Of a DNA stretch of 64,000 nucleotides, positions 1 through 12,422 are shown in pieces. The DNA lies in NCBI GenBank assembly GCA_963921195.1, contig OY992539.1, positions 207,952,035 to 208,016,034 on the forward strand, in the 5' to 3' direction. Numbering within the stretch: the stretch's first letter is position 1; the number at the start of each line of letters is the position of its first letter. The translations under genes were made by a program, and so were the position numbers. The notes beneath the pieces were generated by a model, which did not search any database, was not told the origin of the DNA, and saw nothing but the letters and a program-made list of their open reading frames with translations. This DNA comes from Pegoplata infirma. Taxonomy: Eukaryota > Arthropoda > Insecta > Diptera > Anthomyiidae.

Positions 1-2575
1 AATTTGTTACAAAATATTTTACCACTACGATAATGTGTTATAATATATTATATTTCGATTATAACCTGTCATAAAATATTATATTACGATTATAATATGT
101 TATAAAATATTCTACCACTATAATGTTGTGTTATAATATTTTATAACACGATTATAATGCATTATAACATTTTATAACACGATTATAATGTATAAGTAGT
201 AATCAATAATATCACTATTAGTTGTTATATTTGTTACATTATTATAATTTGATGTAAAATTTTAAACCACGTTACTAAGTTGTTATTAAATATTAAACCA
301 CCATTATAATGTATTAGAATATCTTATATCAGTTATAAAATTTTTTACAAAATATTTTACCACTACGATAATGTGTTATAATATATTATATTTAGATTAT
401 AACCTTTCATTAAATATTATATTACAATTACAATATGCTATAAAATATTCTACCGCTATTATAATGTGTTAAAACATTTTATATTACGAATATAATGCAC
501 TGTAACATTTTATAACACGATTATAATGTGTAAGTAGTAATCAAAAATATCACTATTATTTGTTATAATTTGTTACATTATTATAATTTGTAATAAAATA
601 TTATACTACGTTTACAATTTGTTATAAGATATTATACCACCATTATAATGTATTAGAATATCTTTTATCACTTATAAAATTTGTTACAAAATATTTTACT
701 ACTACGATAATGTGTTATAATATATTATATTTCCATTATAACCTGTCATAAAATATTATATTACGATTATAATATGTTATAAAATATTCTACCACAATTA
801 TATTGTGTTATAATATTTTATAACATGATTATAATGCATTATAACATTTTATAGCACGATTATAATTTATAGTGATCAAAAAATATCAGTATTTTAATTT
901 GTCATAATTTATTACAGCACCATTATAATGTTTTATAATATACAACATCGCGATTATAATATATTAAAATTTATTTTCTCACGATTAAAATGTGTTACAA
1001 TTATAATTATCACTATTATGATCTGTTGTCAAACATTAAAACATAATTAAAACATGTTTTTATAAATTAAAATGTGTTGTAAAATATAATATCAGGATTA
1101 TAATGTGTAACAGTATATAATATTGCGATTATAATAATTTGTTATAAAATATTATACAACGGTTACAATAAGTAATTATATATTATATCACATTTATATC
1201 GAGTTATAATAAATTTTGATGCCATTATATTGTGTTATAATATATAAGATCACGATTATAATGTGTTATAAAATATTATATCTTGATTATAATGTACTTT
1301 TATATATTACATTAAACCATAATATACTATATCACGATTATAATTTGTTATAATATATTATACCACAATTATAATACGTTCTAATATATTATATCAGAAT
1401 TATAATGGGAAGTAATATATTTTATAACGGTTATAAAGTGTTATAATAAATAATATTACTCTTATAATGTGTTATAATATATCATCCCACAATTATAATG
1501 GGTTGTTATAAATAACATCGCGAAAATAATGCCTAAAAAATATTTTATTACCATTATAATGTGTTACAATTAATAATGTCACTATTAAGATTTGTTGTTT
1601 AACATTAAAACACTATTAAAATATGTTTTTAAAAATTATATCACTATTAAAATGTGTTATAAAATACAATGTCATGATTAAATGTGCTATAGTATAGTAT
1701 GCCATGTTTATAATTAGTTATTAAATATTATACCACGGTTATAATGAGTTATAATATATTATATTACGTATATAATGTGTTATACAAAATTTTGTCGTTA
1801 TTATTATGGGTTATAATATATTAAATCATTTTTATAATTTGTTATAATATATAACATCATGATTATAACGTGTTATAAAATATCAAATCACGATTATAAA
1901 TTGTAAGAAAATATTATACCAATATTATTATGTGTTATAATATATTATATCACGATTTTAATCTGTTATAAAATATTATACCACTATTTTAATGTGTTGT
2001 AATATATTATATCACGATTATTGTGCGCTATAATATATTTTTTCTCGATTAGAATATGATATCATCAATAATATTACTGTTATTATGTGTTAATAATATT
2101 TTATATCACCAATGGGTTATTATATATTAAATCGCGAAAATAATGCATTAAAATATATTTTGTCATAATTATAATGTTTTACAATTATTAATTTTACTAT
2201 TATAATTTGTTATAAAACATTGAAACACAATTATAATGTGTTTCAAAATATTATATCAATTATAAAATGTGTTATAAAATTTAATATCACGATTATAATT
2301 TGTTATAAAACATAATACCTCGGTTATAATAAGTTATAATATTTTATATCACGTTTATAATGTGTTATAATAAATTAAGTCGCATAATTTGATATAATCT
2401 ATTAAATCACTATTATAATGTGTTATAATATAGTACATGACGATTATAATGTGTTATAATATATTAGGTCACGATTTTAATTTGTTATAATATATTATAC
2501 CACGATTATAATAATTTATAAACTATTATAACACAATTAGAATATGTTATTAAATATTTTACCATGATTATATTT
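1..2575. repeat. TATAAT-type ~31-34 bp satellite, block A
   Basis: Tandem degenerate array. A typical unit is CACGATTATAATGTGTTATA followed by ATATATTATAT, about 31 bp. Units differ from one another by 10-30%. Two higher-order periods are visible. The string TTACAAAATATTTTAC recurs near 7, 348 and 684 (period about 340 bp), and the ATCGCGA...AATAATG segment recurs near 948, 1517 and 2131 (about 570-615 bp). The unit is internally near-palindromic (TTATAATATATTATAA). No gene is visible. Confidence 0.9.
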
Positions 2576-3290
2576 TTTTTATAATAATCAAGAATGTATT
2601 TCTTTTGAGTCAGTATATTTTTACGAACTAGTAAAAAGAAAAAGCCTTGGCTGGTCCACCCCATCTGAACTGCAGGGTTAAAATTTTACAAAACCCAGTT
2701 TGTTTAGTTTTTCAATTCATATTCTTTAAATCCTTCTAACTTTTAATTTCGAGTGCCTTCTTATGTTGTTGGGTGTATAAAATTTAAGTAGTTAACTGTC
2801 ATCATGTGTATAAACAAGAAGCTTAAGTATATTGCCAAGTATCAAATTACACTTCCAATTTTTTTTTTGTTTTGTATATTTTGTACTTCACTTTTGTATA
2901 CAATATTTTTGTATGTGTATAGAAAAAAAAAAGAGTGGTGGTCATTGTTTAGATTTAATAAAGTAGAGACTATGTATGTATGGTATGTTTGGTATTTTTT
3001 TGGTACGCAAATGCAGGGAGGAACAAACCAGGACCCTTAAATTGAAATTCCATTAATAACAAGAACAGAAAATTTACCTGATTAGAAACATACTTTAAAG
3101 CTGAGAATTTTTCGGTAAAAGGCATAGCTCTAGAGCTCAGAATTTTCTTTTAATTCTGTACGAAACATATGGAAAAAAACTAAAAAGATCTGTAAAAAAT
3201 TTATTTATGAACTTTTTCAATAAAAAATCTTTTACCAAATCTGAGAATTTGTATTTTAGAATATTTAAAGAAATTTTTATAATTTTTTTT
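2576..3290. other. Non-satellite spacer
   Basis: The satellite stops here and resumes at about 3291. The spacer has a few less AT-rich words (GCCTTGGCTGGTCCACCCC near 2643-2661) and poly-T/poly-A tracts. A 78-codon open frame at 2804-3040 has hydrophobic low-complexity composition and no recognisable domain, so I do not call it a gene. The spacer could be an inserted element whose ends I cannot define. Confidence 0.5.
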
Positions 3291-3945
3291 TTAATATTTA
3301 TGATATTGCGATTATAATGTGTTATAATAAATTATATCAAGTTTATCTTTCGTAATAATATATGATATCACGATTATTATGTGTTAAAAATATAATTTAT
3401 AACGATTATAAATTGTTATAATATATTATATCACAATTATCATGTGTTATAATATATTGTTTTACTATTAGAAATAGTTGAAATACATAATTTCACGATT
3501 ATAATTTATTTTAAAAGATATACCACGATTATAACGTGTTATAATATATTATATTATGATAAAAATGTGTTATAATATATTATTTCACGATTATAATGTG
3601 TTATAATACATAATATCATGATTATAATTAGTTAGAAAATATTACACAACGATTATAAAGTGTTATAATTTATTATATAACGATTATAATGTGTTATAAT
3701 ATATTATATCACAATTATAAGGTGTTATAATATATTATTTCAGGATTAGAATTTATTATAATTTTATAATATTTATTATTTCACTATAAAAGCGATTGTA
3801 GCATATAATTCCGCTTTTAAAGTGTGTTAAAATAAATTATGCTACAATTATAATTTGTTATAATACATTGTACATCCGTTAGAATTTGTTATAATTTATT
3901 ATAGCACTTTTCTAATTTGTTATAATTTATTATAAGAAAGGTTGT
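3291..3945. repeat. TATAAT-type satellite, block B
   Basis: Same 31-bp unit as block A. Several consecutive units between 3540 and 3730 are close to the consensus and exactly 31 bp long, so this is the most homogeneous stretch of the family in the window. Confidence 0.88.
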
Positions 3946-4545
3946 TCCTTTCTGTTTTTTTAAGTACTAGCTACACACTTTGTTTGTCTTAAAGTTAAAA
4001 ATACAAATAACTTAAAATCATTGAACAGTGATAGTATATCATTATATGAGAAGACTCTACACACATACACTCCATATACTCATGTTTAGTACAGTAAACT
4101 ATAAATAACTGAAAATTAACAACCCTTAAGGTTTGAATTAAAACAAGAAAACAACAAAATAATTTCTAATTATACTTTACTTAAGCCGTAACCTAAAATC
4201 CATTATTTAAGTTGATATAACAGATTTTACGAAAATTCGCATATATAAAGAGTTTATCGTATTTTAACAAAAGTATATACTTCCATGTAGATATGAAAGA
4301 GGTTTTTATGTATTTCATTAAGTATGATTTTTGTTTTTTCTTGTTCAAAAGCCTTGACATTTTCTCTACAAGTTTTTTTTTTTTGTATTTTTTGGTTGAA
4401 TGGTCTAATAAAAGAGATTGTTTTACATAAAAAAAATTATTACTTGTAGTAAAAATTTAAGTAAAGAGAATAAGTATATAGTTTTCTTTTTTTACATTTT
4501 TAAATAAAGCAAAATATGCAAATATTTTTAAGAAGGTTTAAAAAT

Positions 4546-4564
4546 CCTTAAAGTATGCTTTATA
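4546..4564 (-). promoter_or_regulatory. Su(Hw)-like motif
   Basis: Reads CCTTAAAGTATGCTTTATA on the plus strand. The minus strand carries the GCATACTTTAAGG form. Resemblance to the fly insulator site (core TGCATACYYY) is by eye. Confidence 0.5.
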
Positions 4565-4749
4565 ACTTGTAGTTAAAAAATATCGCAAAAATAGTAATAA
4601 AATGAAGTCGTAAAAGTATTTTTTTAAAATATAAAAAATATTTAAGGGGAAAATCACAATATATTCAAAATGATTTATAAAAATCGAAAATATTAAAAAA
4701 ACGGAGTTTGGTAAATAAAAACTAAACAAATTATTTATACATAGTTATA

Positions 4750-4764
4750 CCTAAAAGTAGGCAA
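4750..4764 (-). promoter_or_regulatory. Su(Hw)-like motif
   Basis: Reads CCTAAAAGTAGGCAA; minus-strand sense TTGCCTACTTTTAGG. Confidence 0.5.
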
Positions 4765-5165
4765 CCAATTTTTTAAATCTCTGAACTTATGTTGAATTGA
4801 GCTAAAATGTCGGAAATAGACAGATAACGGAATGAAAGAGATATATTTTTATATATATGGCAATTTGAAATACAAACTTTTTTCTTATTACAATTAAGGG
4901 GAAGACAGTTTTTGGCACAGTCTTTACATTTTAAATGAAAATTTGTATTTACATGACAGCTAAACACTTGTCATTGATTAACTTAAAATTATTTTTTTGT
5001 TAAAATTGAATTTTTTAATTAAAGATGCTTTATTTGCTTACGATTGTCATTCACTAAAGACAGACAGGTGGTGTTTTATTTAAATATCTTTACAACAATG
5101 AAAAAATCGTGATGTTTGTATTACCTACTTTAGAATGGGCGGTATGTTAAAATTTTATAATGAAA

Positions 5166-5385
5166 AGTTCCAATTTATCAAATCTTAAAATACCGCGATT
5201 ATAATTTGTTATAATTTATTATAGCTAGATTATAATTTGGTTTTAACTGTTATACAACGACTATAAGTTGTTATAATATATTTTATTGCGATAAAAATTT
5301 GTTATAGTTTATTATAACTGGATTGTTTTTTGTTATTAACTGTTATATAACCATTATAAATTGTTATAAAGTATAATACTATGTT
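5166..5385. repeat. TATAAT-type satellite, start of the ~690-bp higher-order unit
   Basis: The segment 5211-5385 is paralogous to 6342-6515. Both carry GATTRTWWTTTG followed by TTAACTGTTATA and ATAACCATTATAAATTGTTA. The paralogy makes it possible to read the exact insertion point of the foldback element that follows. Confidence 0.8.
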
Positions 5386-5822
5386 CAAATTCTGATTAAT
5401 TTTTATTAAAAAAATAAAAATTGTTTTATTCGACCTTTAAAATATTATATTTTGATGATGTTTATTCTGGCTCGAGGTCATTATTTTCTTTACTAATTAA
5501 AACCATGATATTCTCATAGTATAATTTTCAAGAAAATTATTTTTTTTTGTTTTAAATTTGTTTATGTTGGTCATTTTTGCAAGACTTAATCGACACGTGT
5601 TTCGGAATTTCGTTTCTATTTTTGCTAAATAATCTTGGCAATGGAATCTTGACAAATTCCGAAACACGTGTCGATTAAGTCTTGCAAAAATGACCAACAT
5701 AAATAAATTTAAAACAAAAAAATAATTTTCTTGAAAATTATACTATGAGAATATCATGGTTTTAATTAGTAAAGAAAATAATGACCTCGAGCCAGAATAA
5801 ACATCCTCAAAATATATAATAG
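5386..5822. mobile_element. Foldback MITE inserted in the satellite
   Basis: Two arms of about 170 bp (5441-5610 and 5654-5820) are near-perfect inverted repeats around a 43-bp loop. They include TCTGGCTCGAGGTCATTATT and the GACACGTGTTTCGGAATTT segment. TATGTT flanks both sides (5380-5385 and 5823-5828). The uninterrupted paralogous satellite near 6505-6515 has a single copy, which supports a 6-bp target duplication. The first ~55 bp of the insert lie outside the inverted repeat. No transposase, so non-autonomous; superfamily not assigned. Confidence 0.8.
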
Positions 5823-5828
5823 TATGTT

Positions 5829-6867
5829 TATAAGTAATTTGTTATAATTTATTATTACAGGATTGTGATTTTGTAATTAGTTGTTATATAACAATTATAA
5901 TTTGTTATACAAAATTATATCACGATTGTATTTTTTGTTATATATTATGACAATAAATTGTTATAATATTTTTTACCGTGGCTAGATCTGGCTATATATA
6001 ATTTGTTATAATGTGTTATACTGCAATTGTAATTTGATTTAATCAATGAATTGTAATAATCTCAATGGCCGAAATTTTAATTTTAGATTTGCCTCGATTT
6101 TAATTTGTTCGTTTATATCGTTATTATAATTTTTTATAATTGTTATAAACTATTATATCATAAATAACATTTTTTATGCCGATCATAATTTGTTGTATGC
6201 TTTTTTACTACGATTATAATTTGTTTTAATTTATTTTATCAAGATTGTAATTTGATGTAATATTTTACACCACTGTTATAAGTTGGTATAATCTATTATA
6301 CCCCAGTAATAATTTGTAATCATAGCAGGATTTTAATTTGTTATAATTTATTATAACTAGATTATAACTTGTTAGTAACTGTTATATAAGGACTATAAGT
6401 TGGTATAAAATATTTTATAACGATAACATTTTTTTATAATTTGTTATAACTAGATTGTATTTTGTTATTAACTGTTATATAACCATTATAAATTGTTACG
6501 AATCATAATGCTTTGTTTATAATGTGTTATAATTTATTATAACTGGATTGAGATTTTATAATTAGTTGTTATATAACAATTATAATTTTTTATACAAAAT
6601 TATATCACGATTGTATTTTTTCTCATACATATTATGACAATTAATTGTTATAATTTTTTTTTGCCAGGGTTATATCTAGCTATAAATGATTTGTTAAAAT
6701 CTTATACTGCAATTGTATAATCTATTATACAATTCCAATGAATTCAATCTCAATGGCCACAATTTTAATTTTTACTCTACCTCGATTTTAATTTTTACGT
6801 TTATATCGTTATTATAATGTTTTATAATTGTTATAATCATAAAAAAAATTGAGTCATATCATAATTT
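5829..6867. repeat. TATAAT-type satellite, ~690-bp higher-order repeat
   Basis: Paralogous segments start at 5861 and 6545, an offset of 684 bp. Both contain the distinctive run CTCAATGGCC...AATTTTAATTTT, then GTTTATATCGTTATTATAAT, and both end in the CATAATTT / TTGTTGTA context. Confidence 0.85.
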
Positions 6868-7142
6868 CCCAGTTGGCAAAATAATGTTACACCTGACATA
6901 CTGCTGACACTCCCTTTATGAAATCGCTGACATCTTCATACAATTTTTCAAAATGTCATCAATGACATGTCAGCAGTTGGTCAGCAGTGTCCACCAGTAT
7001 CGGTGGCCACTAAGAATAAACAACCGCTGACCAACTGCTGACATGTCATTTATGACATTTTGAAAAATTCTATGAAGATGTCAGCAATTTTATAAAGGGC
7101 GAGTCAGCAGTATGTCAGGTCTGATTTTTTTTGCCGACTGGG
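6868..7142. mobile_element. Foldback MITE with CCCAGTYGGCAAA ends
   Basis: Arms 6868-6985 and 7026-7142 are inverted copies. Each contains the repeated words CTGACATGTCAKCAGTTGG-like and GACATTTTGAAAAATT, with CAGCAG/CTGCTG-type repeats around a short loop. The uninterrupted paralogue at 6190-6205 shows that insertion split a CATAATTT-GTTGTA junction. Any target duplication is at most a few bases. No coding region; superfamily unassigned. Confidence 0.8.
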
Positions 7143-8837
7143 TTGTAATATCATTTTTTACTACGATTATAATTTGTTTTAATTTATTTTATCAAGATTA
7201 TAATTTGTTGTAATATACTATACCAAGATTACAATCTGTTATAATATATTAAACACCGGTAATAATGTATAATAATCTATTATACCATGGTTATAATATC
7301 CTATAATCTTTTATACTATGATTATAATAAGTTATACGATTATAATTTGTTATAATTCATTATGCCACGGTTATAATTTGTTATAATCTATTTTACCTTG
7401 ATTATAATTTGTTATAATCTATATTGCAATAATTATAAGTTGTAATAATTTATTATTTAACGATTTAATATGGTGCAGTTCTATTATACGTCATTCTAAT
7501 TTATTATAATCTATTATAGCATGATTATAATTAGTTTTTATGTATTATGCTACTATTAAAATTTGTTATAATGATTATAAATTTGTACGACCATCATAAT
7601 TCGTTGTAATCTTTTAAACGACCATCATAATTCGTTGTAATCTTTTAAATATGATTATTATTTTTTACATCATAAATATAATTTTTAATGACGATCGTAA
7701 TTTGTAATATTCTGTTATAATATGTTTTAATCTTTTTTTCTAAGATTATAATTTGTTATAATATATTATATCAAAATTAAAATTAGTTATAATATATTTT
7801 ATCATAGTTATAATTTGTTGTAATCTGTTATACCACGGGTACAATATTTTATAATCTATTATACCATGATTTAAATGTGTTATAATCTATAATGCAATAT
7901 TTGTAACATGTTATAATTTGTAATAAAATTAAAAGATATGGTGCTGATCCACTATACGTCTATTTTAATTTGTTATAATCTATTATAGCAATAATTTAAT
8001 TAGCTTTTATATATTTTGCTACGATTATAATTTATTATAATCTATTATAACATGGTGATAATTAGTTTCTTTTCAATTTGTATTAACCTATGATATCTTG
8101 ATTAAAATGAGTTTTAATATTTTATACCACATTCATAAAATGTAAAAATCTATTTAACCATGATTGTAATTTTTAATGACGATCATAATTTGTAATATTC
8201 TATTACAATTTGTTTTATTATTTTTTAATAAGATTATAATTTGTATAATATATTATATCAAAGTTATAATTTGTTATAATCTATTATACCACGGGAATTA
8301 GATGTTATAATCTATTATACCATGATTATAACGAAATATAACCTATAATGCAATATTTAAAATATGTTATAATTTGTTATAAAATGAATAGATATGGTGC
8401 TGATCCATTATACGTCTATTTTAATTTGTTATAATATATTATAGCAATAATTTAATTAGTTTTTATATATTATGATACGATTATAATTTATTATAAACTA
8501 TTATAATAATATTATAATTAGTTTCTTTTAATTTATAATAATATTTTATTATAATAATCTGTTATATCATGATTAAAATGATTTTAAATATTTTGTAGTT
8601 TTTAATGACGATCGTAATTTGTAATATTTTATTACAATTTGTTTTAATCTAATTTGTTATAATATATTATATCATAATTATAATAAGTTATAGTCTATTT
8701 TAAAACGGGTATAATATGTTATAATCTATTATACAGTGGGTATAATGTGTTATAATCTATAATGCAATAATTATACGATGTAATTATTTATTATAAAATT
8801 AATAGATACAGTGCTGACACATTATACGTCTATTTTA
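7143..8837. repeat. TATAAT-type satellite with ~440-bp higher-order unit
   Basis: The landmark ATATGGTGC...ATTATACGTC recurs at about 7471, 7939, 8395 and 8809, giving periods of about 468, 456 and 414 bp. Short units inside are diverged 30-35 bp TATAAT repeats. The fourth copy is interrupted by the SINE at 8838. Confidence 0.85.
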
Positions 8838-9031
8838 TTTTATTTTTATTTTATTTTATTAAGAATTACCATATAATTACAAATTATATACTAATTTTAC
8901 CTAACCGAGAAACTAGTAACAATGACCTTCGTCTCGTTGTAGCGAATCAGACCAAGGCCTCTGGTGGGAATCGAACCCACGACCCCCAGACTCGTAGGCT
9001 AGCACGCTACCAACTAGCCTACTGGGGCGCC
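8838..9031 (-). mobile_element. tRNA-derived SINE, full copy
   Basis: On the minus strand it begins GGCGCCCCAGTAGGCTAGT. It has a Pol III B box matching GGTTCGANNCC (plus coordinates 8967-8977) and an A-box-like TAGGCTAGTTGG. The T-arm (GTGGG/CCCAC) is perfect. A ~120-bp unrelated body and an AATAAAATAAAAT tail follow. A 13-bp direct duplication, TACGTCTATTTTA, flanks it (8825-8837 and 9032-9044), as expected for target-primed reverse transcription. It sits inside the fourth higher-order satellite unit. A second copy lies at 38486. Confidence 0.9.
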
Positions 9032-9044
9032 TACGTCTATTTTA

Positions 9045-10090
9045 ATATGGTATAATCATAATAGGATTTTTTTAATTAGTTTTTATATATTATACTACGA
9101 TTATAATTTGTAATAATCTATTATAACATGATTATAATTAGTTTCTTTATATTATGATGTTACCATAATTTGTTATAATCTATTATATCATGATTATAAT
9201 GAGTTTTTTTTTATTTTACTACACATTAATAATATGTTAAAATCTATTTTACCATGATTGTGATTTGTGGTTATCTGTTATACTAGATTACAAAGTGTTT
9301 ATAGCTTTTATTGAACGATTAAAGCTTGTCTAAAGTTATTATATAACCATTATAATTTTAAATAATCTCTTATACAATATAAATAATTTGGTATAATCCA
9401 CTTTTCCAAAATTACAATTTGAGCAAATTTTTGATTATGCTTTTCTTTAATCTGTTATACCACATTTTCAATTTGTTATAATGTATTTTGCTACAATTGT
9501 AATTTGTAAATATCTATTATACCACATGTCAAATGTGTTATAAGCTTTAATACCGCGATTATAATTTGTTGTTATCTTTTATACTGCGATTGTAATTTGT
9601 TATAATTCTGTAAGTTCACTACGATTACCATTTGTTATAATATATTATGCCGCTTTTATAAACGGATGTATCCAATTATAACACAAATTCAATTTGTAAC
9701 AATTTATATAATATTTTTTGCAAATTGATCTACTTTATTATATCATGATTATACCACGCTAAATTCAAGATTTGAATTTGTTATAATTTATTATACATGT
9801 AAAAATGTATTTCATAATCTATTATACTACTACTGTTATCTTTTATACACTGTTATAATTTGTTATAATAAATTATACTACAATTATAAAAGTGTTTAAA
9901 CTTTTATAACACTATTATAACTTGTTATACAACTATTCCCTTATATCAAAACCTACTCTACTACTACTCGTATCTATTATGCTACTGTTATAATTTGTTA
10001 TAATACATTATACTACGTTTATGAACGTCTTCAAACTGTTATAACACTGTTATAATCTGTTATACAACTACTTCCTTTTATCAAAATCTA
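9045..10090. repeat. TATAAT-type satellite, degenerate end of the array
   Basis: Units become progressively diverged towards 10090. Near the end a ~115-bp segment (TACTACTACTSKTATCT... CTGTTATAATTTGTTATA) is duplicated at about 9825 and 9960. The array then fades into ordinary AT-rich sequence. Confidence 0.8.
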
Positions 10091-11349
10091 CTCCAAATTT
10101 AATTTCAAATTAATTATAAGGCACTTAAAATTCGTCTCTACCCTTCACAACACCTAATTTTTCTAATAAATTAAATTCTCAAGTATTAATCTTTACAAAG
10201 TTGTGTATTTTTTTTTTCGAAATGTTTATTTGAAGAGGAAAATTAATTGCTTTATATTAAGCATTTGATTAGAAATTTGTATATTTTTTTCCGCTTTTTT
10301 TTTCATTGATTGCTGTTAATTCATCATTGACACTCTGCTACAATTGAAATTCGTATCAGGTGTTAATAATAATCATTTAGATGAAGATGATGATTTTTAT
10401 TCTATTACTTGTGTTTTTTGCATTTTGAATTTTCTACTATGAATTTTCTAGTACTTATACCAAAAGCTTTCTTTTGTGTTAATAGGATTACACAAAAGCT
10501 TAGTGAAAAAAGCACTTAAGAAAATGAATTTATGTTAAATGATAAAGAAAATTTACCTGAATTTTAATAAAAAAAACAGAAAAGAATAAAATGGTTATGA
10601 AGGAAGTGTGAACTTATTTATGAAGAACATTTTTGGCGCAAAAATTTTTGAAGACTAGGCAGAGAGTTGTATGTCAAAGCTTTTCTATTACACAGCTTAT
10701 GGCGATCCTGCAAAGTTTATTTTGTATAAACTTTTCGATTGTCATTGAATTTTGTTATTTGAAATGACTTTATTTTCTGTGTGTACATTTTTTTTATGAT
10801 TTTTTTAAGGAATCAAGTGCTTTAAATTTCTTCCATACATAGAAATGTATATTTTTTTTCAGCCTAAAGCAAGGATATTTTTACAATTTATTAAAAGATT
10901 CAATTTAAGTATAAAATTTCATTATATTTTTTCAATTATAAAATTGTATTAAATTTTATTTTTCTAATAATATTTTTTTTTTATCTCTTTTTAGGTAAGT
11001 GTGAACTATGATGTTTGATAAGCTTTTAAATGAAATTCTATGCCAAATTGGAATACAGGTTTTATTATAATATATTAAATTTCCTATGTATATAAATTAA
11101 ACAAACTAATTTTGCGGGGTTAAAGACTGGGTAATAATATGAAATTTAAGTATGAGGTTGAGAATTAATTCAAATGTTTTGTATTAGCTGAAACTGATAT
11201 TTTGAAAACAAAAATGAGTAGAATGAAAGAAGAAGGAAAAGGTTATGAATATTGACCTTTTGTCTTGTGAAGTGTTGCCATAAGTAAAGGTTGCTAAGGT
11301 GATAGATCAAAAAAAGTGGATAAAAAAGTGGTGAAATTAGGAAAAAAAT
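10091..11349. other. Unannotated AT-rich spacer
   Basis: Poly-A/T-rich sequence with no repeat family, coding region or RNA gene that I can identify. Confidence 0.5.
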
Positions 11350-12195
11350 CTAGACATTTTTCTTATATAAAGTCTCAGATTCTGAGAAATTTTTCTAATA
11401 GAAAAAGTCTCAGATTCTGAGACATTTTTCTTATAGAAAAAGTTTCAGATTCTGAGACATTTTTCTTATAGAAAAAGTCTCAGATTCTGAGACATTTTTC
11501 TTATAGAAAAAGTCTCAGATTCTGAGACATTTTTCTTATAGAAAAAGTCTCAGATTCTGAGACATTTTTCTTATAGAAAAAGTCTCAGAGTCTGAAACAT
11601 TTTTCTTATAGAAAAAGTCTCAGATTCTGAGACATTTTTCTTATAGAAAAAGTCTTAGATTCTGAGACATTTTTCTTATAGAAAAAGTCTCAGATTCTGA
11701 GACATTTTTCTTATAGAAAAAGTCTCAGATTCTGAGACATTTTTCTTATAGAAAAAGTCTCAGATTCTGAGACATTTTTCTTATAGAAAAAGTCTCAGAT
11801 TCTGAGACATTTTTCTTATAGAAAAAGTCTCAGATTCTGAGACATTTTTCTTATAGAAAAAGTCTCAGATTCTGAGACATTTTTCTTATAGAAAAAGTCT
11901 CAGATTCTGAGACATTTTTCTTATAGAAAAAGTCTCAGATTCTGAGACATTTTTCTTATAGAAAAAGTCTCAGATTCTGAGACATTTTTCTTATAGAAAA
12001 AGTCTCAGATTCTGCAACATTTTTCTTATAGAAAAAGTCTCAGATTCTGAGACATTTTTCTTATAGAAAAAGTCTCAGATTCTGAGACATTTTTCTTATA
12101 GAAAAAGTCTTAGAATCTTGTAGAAAAAGTCTCAGATTCTGAGAGATTTTTCTTATAGAAAAAGTCTCAGATTTTGAGACATTTTTCTAACTGAA
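11350..12195. repeat. 35-bp minisatellite, array 1 (~24 copies)
   Basis: The unit is GTCTCAGATTCTGAGAC followed by ATTTTTCTTATAGAAAAA. The first half is a perfect 17-bp palindrome with one central base and the second half is nearly palindromic. Most internal copies are identical, with rare single changes (for example 11591 and 12014) and one deletion near 12110, so homogenisation is recent. Confidence 0.97.
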
Positions 12196-12422
12196 AAACT
12201 GGTAGACACGGGTATTTAATTGTCGACCATACTCAGAAATGTTTGGTCTTGTTCATGTGTAGAGCGAAATTTTAAAATTTGTCGGACGGTGTTATTCTAC
12301 AAAATTTACTGTTTACCTATTTGAATATAGTTATTTTAACTTTTTTTCTGGTTCTTGTAAATTTGTGTTTGTTAAAACCATGGCATAATACTTTTGGGAA
12401 CATAAAAGAATAAACAAGCATA
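12196..12422. other. Spacer between minisatellite and foldback element
   Basis: Short non-repetitive stretch. The sequence near 12200-12300 has no recognised similarity elsewhere in the window. Confidence 0.5.

Larger units (their letters stand above)
3946..5165. other. Unannotated AT-rich spacer
   Basis: No satellite, transposon end or credible coding region seen. Open frames of 63-64 codons on the minus strand at 4538-4967 are low-complexity and have no domain. Two Su(Hw)-like motifs lie at 4546 and 4750. Confidence 0.5.

Noticed and set aside
1..2575. TATAAT/TTATAATATATTATAA words as promoters
   Set aside because: They are the satellite unit itself, repeated every ~31 bp, so TATA-box matches have no meaning here.
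2804..3040. 78-codon open frame in the satellite spacer
   Set aside because: Low-complexity hydrophobic translation, no domain; AT-rich sequence with T-runs gives such frames by chance.
5497..5700. 67-codon minus-strand frame
   Set aside because: It translates across the loop and both arms of the foldback element, so its repeated peptide is an artefact of the palindrome.
8958..9031. Functional tRNA gene on the minus strand
   Set aside because: Acceptor and anticodon stems pair imperfectly and the sequence continues into a SINE body with a tail and target duplication; the same body is present at 38486.
11350..12195. CRISPR-like array
   Set aside because: No variable spacers: the whole 35-bp unit repeats. 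This is a eukaryotic minisatellite.
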